DNA of 64,000 nt, taken from contig OX419756.1 of the NCBI GenBank assembly GCA_948567375.1, positions 45,176,552-45,240,551 on the forward strand, given 5' to 3'. Below are positions 57,988 through 64,000 of this stretch, piece after piece; positions within the stretch are counted from its first letter, which is position 1, and each line of letters starts with the position of its first letter. This stretch comes from Lunularia cruciata. Taxonomy: Eukaryota; Streptophyta; Marchantiopsida; Lunulariales; Lunulariaceae. The position numbers and the translations under genes are program-made. The notes under the pieces are model-generated. The model was not told the origin of the DNA and ran no database searches. It saw only the letters and a program-made list of their open reading frames with translations.

Positions 57988-58054
57988 ATTGGGTACAAGA
58001 ACTACAAGTGTTGGTGGTATCTCCAAGCTCGATGGATCATGACATCTTGATTGA

Positions 58055-58140
58055 GTAGTTCAGATTTCCTTAATAGAGATTTTGTGAAAAAAATTTAGTA
58101 GTTCAGATTTCCTTAATAGAGATTTTGTGAAAAAAATTTA
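58055..58140 (+). repeat. 43-bp tandem duplication
   Basis: Two identical units (gtagttcagatttccttaat ... gaaaaaaattta) at 58055 and 58098 in the gypsy copy 2 leader. Identity suggests a recent event or an assembly effect. Confidence 0.9.
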
Positions 58141-59079
58141 GTAAAATTTGGAGCCAAAGAGAAGTAATTTTCAAGCGGTATTTTTGATTTTGAGCTCAAG
58201 AGGTGAAAACATGACCAATTTGTTGCGAGTTGAGCACAAAAAGTGAAATTGAAAGTGGAGTTTGGAGTGGATCCTTGTGAATTAAAAATTGGATGAAACC
58301 TAATCTTCCAATTTGGCTTGAGTGAAGAGTTAGCTGAGAATTTAGAGGTCAACCAAATTTAGGGATTTATGTCAAATTTTATGTCATATTTAAGTCAAAT
58401 TTGTGAAGGGTTTACATCAGATTTTGGTGAGAAGAATAGATTTTAGCAAGAAGATCCATTTCTTGGTGATCCTCGTAGTGCAAGAAGTAGATAAGTGCTC
58501 CAATTATATCAAATGCCAAATGATAGCAGAGTCGGTCCAATGTTGTTTTATGAGATGGAGGGTTTTCGTTTAGATTTATTGTGATTGGACTCCCTCCATT
58601 CTATACTTCTTGTTTGTGCACCATGTTTGTGTGAGGTTCCTTAAATTTAGAGCATTGGTGCATTGGTGTGCTCTTGATAGTGAGGTTGGAGTGATGACTA
58701 ATTAGACTATCTTTGTTTCTCTTTGGTGATGCAAGAAGTGGTGACTTGTAGACCATGAGAGTGTATGTTGTGATGGCAGGTTACAGGTCACCCTTTCCCC
58801 TAGTGTAGTTGTCTTCATTAGAGTTACACTAGTGGGTAGTGCTCCATTAGGGTTGGCACTTGGTGGTGTTTGGTTGGTGGTGTTGGCACTTGGTGGGGTA
58901 CTTGTGGTTTGTGGTTCCGGTTTGCAGTTGGCGGTTTGTAGTTACTCTATCACAACGGAGTTCGTTGGAGATTCTAGAGGAGATAGCCTTGTAGTATGCA
59001 ATGGGTTTACTTGGAGTGGCACTTTGTATCATCCTTTATCTCAAGTCCCAATGAGGGAGGAGATTGACTCTGAATTGGA

Positions 59080-60597
59080 GTTTGACACATGAAGTGATCC
59101 AGTTGAGAGTGCACTTGGTGTGTCCGCACCGTTGTTGTGGGACATGGACAAGATTTATGGGCCCTCCAAAATCCCTAGGCATTACTTTGGTATAGTGGGT
59201 ACCATTGAGTTGGATGACTTCATCCAAGAGTTTGAGAGTTGGTGTGATCTGCAGCAGATGCCTGACTTTGTTCACAACCCTTCATGGCATGGAAGAGCTT
59301 GTTTTAGCATTTGGAGGGTCCATCCATGGACGACTACCATGAGTTCAGGAGAGCTCACTTGGAGGAGATTGAGTTATGGAGATAATATTGGTCTCCAAAC
59401 TATATCTCTATCACTTCAGGCTCGGTAGCCATGAGTAGATTGGTAGTACCCACAAGTTCTAGCTTGAGTATTGTTGGTAGAGCTAGTGGAGGTGCACTAG
59501 CTAGAGATAATGCTACTATGAGTGGAGGTACCATTACAAGAGGTGTTGTGGTACCGGGTTTAACTCCATGGTGGAGTTGTTCTAGTGTTTGAGGCAGAAC
59601 TACCAAGGAGTGTGGACTGACAAGCCGAGGAGCTTGCAAGAGTTCTAGTGGAAGGTTGGAAAGAGCCAACGCAAGGCATATACTTGCATGAGGCAGCTGA
59701 TCAATTTCATTCAAGGAGTTATTTAGGCCTAGGCAGTCTAGTTTTGGTATGGGATATTGGACAGGGAGTTACAACATAGAGTTTGTGATGTTATGTTGTT
59801 ACATGCTACTTTGCCCACTTTGGTAGTGGTCTTTGGTTTGGCTGAGCATATTGAGCTCAACATGGTGGAGGAGAAAGCGGTAACATCTGGATTTGGCAAG
59901 GAGACCTCATCCACAATTAAGACTTCTTCAAGAGTGTAGCAGAGTGCACCACGCCCAATTGGTTTTTGAGGATAGGGTGGACAACTTAGGTCCTATGGAG
60001 CGACTGGAGGGCCTACCTTTACCTTCCTTTTTGTGTCAACAGTAGCCAATGAGTAGTGGTATTCCTTGTTGGACTTGTGGTGGACCTCGTCGTAGGAGAG
60101 AGTGCCCTAAGGGCAACAAACTTGATACCTTTGGTGCATCATAGCTAGCACAGAGGTAGTGTGAGCATTGCCATAGATTTGGTCACATTAGTGACCGGTG
60201 CTTTGACCTACACCCGGAGTTACAGAGTGGTAGGGCTGTTATGGCAAGTGGTAGAGGAGCTCCAGTTCATGGAGGACAAGGTGGTAGAGGTGGTAGTAAA
60301 GGATCTATACCTAGTAGGGGTGCAATAACTGCCCCTACTTCTGATACAACTATGGCTACTCGGATTGAGCAATTGGAGCAAAGATTAGCTAGTATGACCA
60401 TTGCTTAGAGGAGATCAGATTTGGGTGTTGAGGCTTCCACCTCATATGTTGGTGATAGAGATGCTTTGGACTTCATATGTGGAGTAGTACAGGTGGATGC
60501 ATTTGCAATAGTGACTAGGAATGCAATACGTGCTCCAGAGCCTAGAGGAGTATCAGTGGAGTTGGACCCACAGAGAGTAGAGGTTGGGAGACAGGTC
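59080..60597 (+). pseudogene. Gypsy copy 2 gag with two zinc knuckles
   Basis: Opens near 59120 with LLWDMDKIYGPSKIPRHYFG, IELDDFIQEFESWCDLQQM, then shifts frame. Nucleocapsid: CWTCGGPRRRREC (the His of the knuckle replaced by Arg) and CEHCHRFGHISDRCFDL (intact CX2CX4HX4C). A Gly-rich GRGAPVHGGQGGRGG stretch and LEQRLASMTIA follow. The last block, VSVELDPQRVEVGRQV, ends at the solo LTR. Copy 1 continues this line as HVRLPLSF. Confidence 0.75.
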
Positions 60598-61287
60598 TGT
60601 AACACCCATTTGTGCATGTGTGTAGTATTATGATTTAGCTTGGTATTACAAATACTTGAGAAATATTATCTATATAGAGATAAAGGATGGTTTTACATTA
60701 GTCATGATTAGCTAAAGGTAGTCATAGCTACGATAGAGGGGACCTTACTTTAGAGGAAGTGGAAGAGATGAGCACCACTATTTTGGATTCTAGTGTATTG
60801 ACTTGGTATTATTCCTAGGTGTTTAGCTTTGAGGAAAGAGTTGAGAACTCTTGGGCCCGCAAGCCTTTTTGTTTTGGATTCTTCTATAGTCCAAGGATAT
60901 AGCCCATGTGAAGGAATCCTTGACTTAGTGGTTGGGTCAAGATAAGATCACATGCTTAGTGGAATATGCCCATATGGATGGATATTTCTTTATAATTTTT
61001 GACTTTACTTGACTTTTAGCCTAGTAACTTGAGTTACTCCAATAATTAATAACTTTGGTGCGTAATTTTTTTACAAGTATATAAACTAGGGGTGAGGAGG
61101 TACTCATCATCCTTTCATTTACAACTATCATTCTCTCATTGAGTTCTCTAGTGAGCAATGTCTTGAGTCTTGGAGTGTTAGCCTTGGAAGAGTATGATGG
61201 AGTTGGGGTTCTTTGCCTTCTTAGTCCATGGTGCACTACCATAATAGCCATCATAGGTTCATCTTGAGTGAGAGATAGGCTGGCTCA
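60598..61287 (+). repeat. Solo LTR family S, copy 3
   Basis: 690 bp, starting tgtaacacccatttgtgcat and ending taggctggctca. Perfect six-base flanks caggtc lie at 60592-60597 and 61288-61293. Inserted between gag and protease of gypsy copy 2, so it is younger than that element. Confidence 0.92.
61078..61085 (+). promoter_or_regulatory. Probable LTR TATA box
   Basis: tatataaa, 480 bp from the LTR start, in the same 'acaagtatataaac' context as copies 1 and 2. Confidence 0.55.
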
Positions 61288-61293
61288 CAGGTC

Positions 61294-62526
61294 AAACTTC
61301 CCTAGTCTGTCACGCTCTTTGACGCCCTATAGATGTCATCCATGGTTCTTAAACATCCTAATGCACATGTGGTAGGTGGTGATGGGATGCATGATAGACT
61401 ACCTATTAGTCAACCACCTGCTACTACACAAACTTAGTCCAGAACAATGCTGGAGCGGCTTAGCTGATTATGCACTATCCTTTATTTTCAGCCAATGACA
61501 TGTGTACATTGGGAGTTGACCAACCCTAGTGTTCAGATTAGCTGCCACACTTTGTAAGAGTAGAGATGATGTGGTTCCTACTACTTGAGCAGAGGTGGTT
61601 GATGGTGGAGTTGACTTGGCTGAGGAGCATAGGATTTGCTCAACAACCAATGGTTTATGGCAAGCAACATTGGCTTGATTGGAGGAGTTGCCAACTAGAC
61701 TGGCCTTTGAGAGAGCACGGTTTACACCTGGTGTTGTCCTATTGGATAACCAAAGGGGGATTTTCTGTTTGTTAGGACCTTAAGGGAAGGTCTATACACC
61801 ACAAAGAGTCTTATTATATTTTGGTGCGCAACCCCTTATATTGGGGAAGGTTGCAATTGTTGATCTAGGGTTACATAAGACTGATGTGGAGAGGTGTTCA
61901 TTTCAAATCCAAACATCTCTATGAGGTAGTTCGACACAATATATCACATATGGAGAGCTAGTTGTTTAGGTTCGGCTTGGTCACCTGACTTATAGCTCAA
62001 TGGTGAGAGCTCAGGCTATTGCGACATTAGCTAAGTCATATGATGTGCTAGTTGGGGGAGCAATGTTATACCCCATAGGTTTCAATATAGACTATTGGGA
62101 GGAGACAATCTCCTATAGACCAGGTTGGTAGTCAAGTGAGGGATGAGTATATCGCCTACTAGTATGCTTTAGTAGTGGCAATCTTGGCTCACTACAGTCC
62201 AAGACCATAGCAACATCAATTTCAGCTTTTAGTGGTGTTGTTACTTGGCCTGGTGGCTTATTGGAGTGGAATACCCATGCAGAGGATACTCCATTACTAG
62301 GTCACTTGGATTTGGAGTACAAGTGAGATTGTTTCATCCACTTTGGATGTTCCATTGTGGAGTTTGGAGGAGGCATTGCAACAACATGCATATCGGTTGG
62401 TGGAGGGGGCTTGGAGTGGAGCCTTTGTACCACCAGGAGATGAGTGTGAGGATGAGCCTCTAGAGTTGATTACCTTGATACCTCTGGATACCACACTCAT
62501 TGCTTGGTAGTATCTAGTAGGGGAGT
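61294..62526 (+). pseudogene. Gypsy copy 2 protease region
   Basis: After the solo LTR, frames give CKSRDDVVPTT, AEEHRICSTTNGLW and LEELPTRLAFERA, then a GAQPLILGK string (61825-61855) where the usual D-[ST]-G-A box has lost its Asp (YFGAQPL). CSFQIQTSL, MVRAQAIATLAKSYDVLVGG and AMLYPIGFNIDYWEE follow, then FVPPGDE and LELITLIPLDTTLIAW up to the methyltransferase-like domain, with a one-base shift between. Confidence 0.65.
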
Positions 62527-63470
62527 ATGTCTATTGGAGTTGGTCGGTGGGATTAGCACCGGACTAGCTGCAATACTACAAGCGGGTATATGAGTACAGA
62601 GGTACTTGTATGTGGAGAGAGATGAGACTGTTAGGCTAGTCTTTCTACATCATGTGGCACATTTCACCTACCAATATCCTGAGTTATTACCAATGTCAAC
62701 AATCAAGGGTTACTAGAAGGCCCTACCAGTAGACATTTCCTTATTGGGGGCGCATGATCTTGAGAGACATGGATCTATTCACTTGGTGATTTCTGGATGG
62801 CCTTGTTAGGGACATACACATTTTGGCTGGGTTTGGGTCTTTAGGATCCCCGTTTTGGTGTGTTTTGGGAGATGTTACGGATACTATGATGTCTCGAGGT
62901 CCATCAGTCTATTTCTCTAGCTTACCTTTTGGAGAGCATTCCTTTGATGGGTGATTCTTGCACCAAAGGGGTGGCAAGTATACATCAAGTCCATTCTTGG
63001 ATGGGACCTACTATATTGTTAGATGCAACCAAAGTGGGATCATGGGTTCATCATCTTTGTCTTTGGTGGACAAGGCTCTTACCCAAAGAGGTTCTATAGC
63101 ATGCATATGATGGGATTCAGCAACTAGACCACATCCTTGTTGATTACATCTTGGATGTTGGGTGTCAGTCTCAGACAATGGTTGTGGCTAATAGGTCACA
63201 TATGGCAATGGTGAACCTAGTTGGATAGCCTAGAGTCACTTTTCCCACACTTATGAGTCTCCCAAGTTCTCATGCTTTTTGAGAGGGAGGTCATGGATTG
63301 GTTTAGGACTCACAATTATAGCAATTGGTGGAGCCCAACATTGATGAGAAAGAGTAAGCAATAGGTTTTCACACCGGTATTATCATTGTTCCTGTAGTGT
63401 CAGAGGCATCTAGGCATCAGGTGTTAGGTTAGGCTATGGACCTAAATTGTTTGAGTTGGATTGTGAGCCT
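62527..63470 (+). pseudogene. Cytosine-C5 DNA methyltransferase-like domain in gypsy copy 2
   Basis: A single plus-strand frame from 62527 shows LLELVGGISTGLAAILQAG (motif I), QRYLYVERDETVRLVFLHH, YQYPELLPMSTIKGY, LPVDISLLGAHDLERHG, then LVISGWPC followed by a TAG and GH: motif IV with the Gln codon after the catalytic Cys turned from CAG to TAG. After one shift come DPRFGVFWEMLRIL, AYLLESIPLMGDSC (motif VI, ENV read ESI), ILLDATKVGSWVHHLCLWW (motif VIII region), FPTLMSLPSSHAF, LVEPNIDEKE and a QVLG-stop-AMDLN block (motif X). The order and spacing of about 310 residues match a complete catalytic domain. Enzymes of this type transfer methyl groups from S-adenosylmethionine to cytosine. This copy is dead. 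Confidence 0.78.
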
Positions 63471-64000
63471 TGGCTTGGCAGAGCAACGTAGGATGTGCTT
63501 GATAGGCATCACCAATCAAACACTTGTGAGGCTCGTGCCTATCTAGACGATTCAAGCACATGCTGGGGGCGATGGACCAAGTGGAGGGTATTCTTGGGAC
63601 ACAACTAGTGGCTACCAAGGAGAGTGGTCTACTTGGAGTCCATCTAGGTGAGCGTGGTCTACTTGGATTACACTTTTGGTCTACTTGGGATGCAGCTAGA
63701 CGTATGGAGCTTGCAGCCAGATCAGAGGGATTTTTTCACATGAGATTGGAACCTCTAGTGCTTGACGGCCTGACACTACTACTCCCAAGGGTCCAGTGTA
63801 ACAACCAATCAACATGTCTTCTACTCTTACTACAGTTACATAGGATACTTGGGAGCTAGATCTTGGACCCAAGTTTATAGGAAAGGAAAGACGGAGGGTT
63901 TGGAGGTTCTTGAGGAGCTACAAAAGTTGTTTTGTCTTCAATATGAAGAATTTGGTTGCTCTGAAGGGATTGGGTATTTGGATTGAGCTGACTAGCAATA
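63471..64000 (+). pseudogene. Gypsy copy 2 linker toward RT (truncated by window end)
   Basis: Continues as SLGLAEQRRMCLIGI, HAGGDGPSG, then GLLGVHLGERGLLGLH and MELAARSEGFFHM, the same linker as copy 1 at 8084-7738. The last 150 bases parallel the copy 1 segment just before RT (a 'DLGPK' type block). RT itself should begin just beyond 64000. Confidence 0.6.

Larger units (their letters stand above)
57503..64000 (+). mobile_element. Ty3/gypsy element copy 2, running off the window
   Basis: Same family as copy 1, on the plus strand: TGTCATAC terminus at 57503, leader, gag (59080-60597), protease region (61294-62526), methyltransferase-like domain (62527-63470) and linker toward RT at the window end. 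A solo LTR of family S sits at the gag-protease join. It lacks insertions II and III and gives their empty-site sequence. The frame is broken throughout by stops and indels. Confidence 0.85.

Noticed and set aside
29153-61254. Similar minus-strand open stretches at 29153-29338, 43366-43551 and 61021-61254, looking like a three-member gene family
   Set aside because: All three lie inside copies of the same solo LTR and are LTR shadows.
1-64000. CRISPR arrays, tRNA or rRNA genes, bacterial operons
   Set aside because: No regularly spaced short repeats with unique spacers, no cloverleaf-like tRNA or rRNA sequence recognised; the content is eukaryotic retroelements throughout.

Overview
The window is retrotransposon-dense nuclear DNA of a large-genome land plant. 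I favour a gymnosperm, but this is inference. The reasons are the very low gene density, long and heavily decayed Ty3/gypsy and Ty1/copia elements stacked inside one another, an R2/CRE-like non-LTR element, many CAG/CAA codons turned into TAG/TAA (the expected scar of methylated-cytosine decay), and a single plausible host gene of the plant S1 self-incompatibility-homologue family. I see no bacterial, organellar, tRNA, rRNA or CRISPR features.

Layout. Positions 1-2240 hold an LTR-like repeat and a decayed plus-strand gag-like stretch. Positions 2240-21627 are one minus-strand Ty3/gypsy element (gypsy copy 1). Read from 21627 downwards it has a 5' LTR/leader, gag with two zinc knuckles, protease, a cytosine-C5 DNA-methyltransferase-like domain, reverse transcriptase, RNase H and integrase. 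It is broken by three insertions: III (16608-20368, with a long coiled-coil reading frame), II (10002-13915, pyrimidine-rich) and I (3232-5260, purine-rich on the plus strand, flanked by TGAACC repeats). Positions 21832-26977 are a complete but decayed plus-strand copia element (copia A) with paired LTRs, PBS and PPT. Positions 26978-37200 are AT-rich with copia fragments, a 684-bp solo LTR and three copies of a dispersed LTR-like repeat.

Positions 37200-44420 are a minus-strand non-LTR retrotransposon reading frame (RT followed by a C-terminal nuclease-like domain). It is split in two places: by copia B (38114-41953, target duplication GATCC) and by a solo LTR (42903-43587, target duplication TAGGAC). 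Positions 44420-49380 are AT-rich with nothing firm except a worn LTR fragment. Positions 49380-55210 form a compositionally distinct low-copy island with the S1-like gene (52255-52770), a possible tiny two-exon gene and a 3 x 112 bp tandem repeat. Positions 55241-57502 are a third copia copy (copia C, same family as B), interrupted at 57502/57503 by gypsy copy 2. Copy 2 belongs to the same family as copy 1, lies on the plus strand and runs off the window at 64000. It carries its own solo LTR (60598-61287, target duplication CAGGTC).

The most interesting signal is that both gypsy copies, on opposite strands, carry the same methyltransferase-like domain between protease and reverse transcriptase. 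In copy 1 it is read in frame with the upstream polyprotein. The motifs seen are FGGIST, YVERD, a PCQ-type catalytic loop, ENV, LLDAAKVGS and LGQAMD. This suggests a gypsy lineage that carries its own DNA methyltransferase. Neither copy is now intact.
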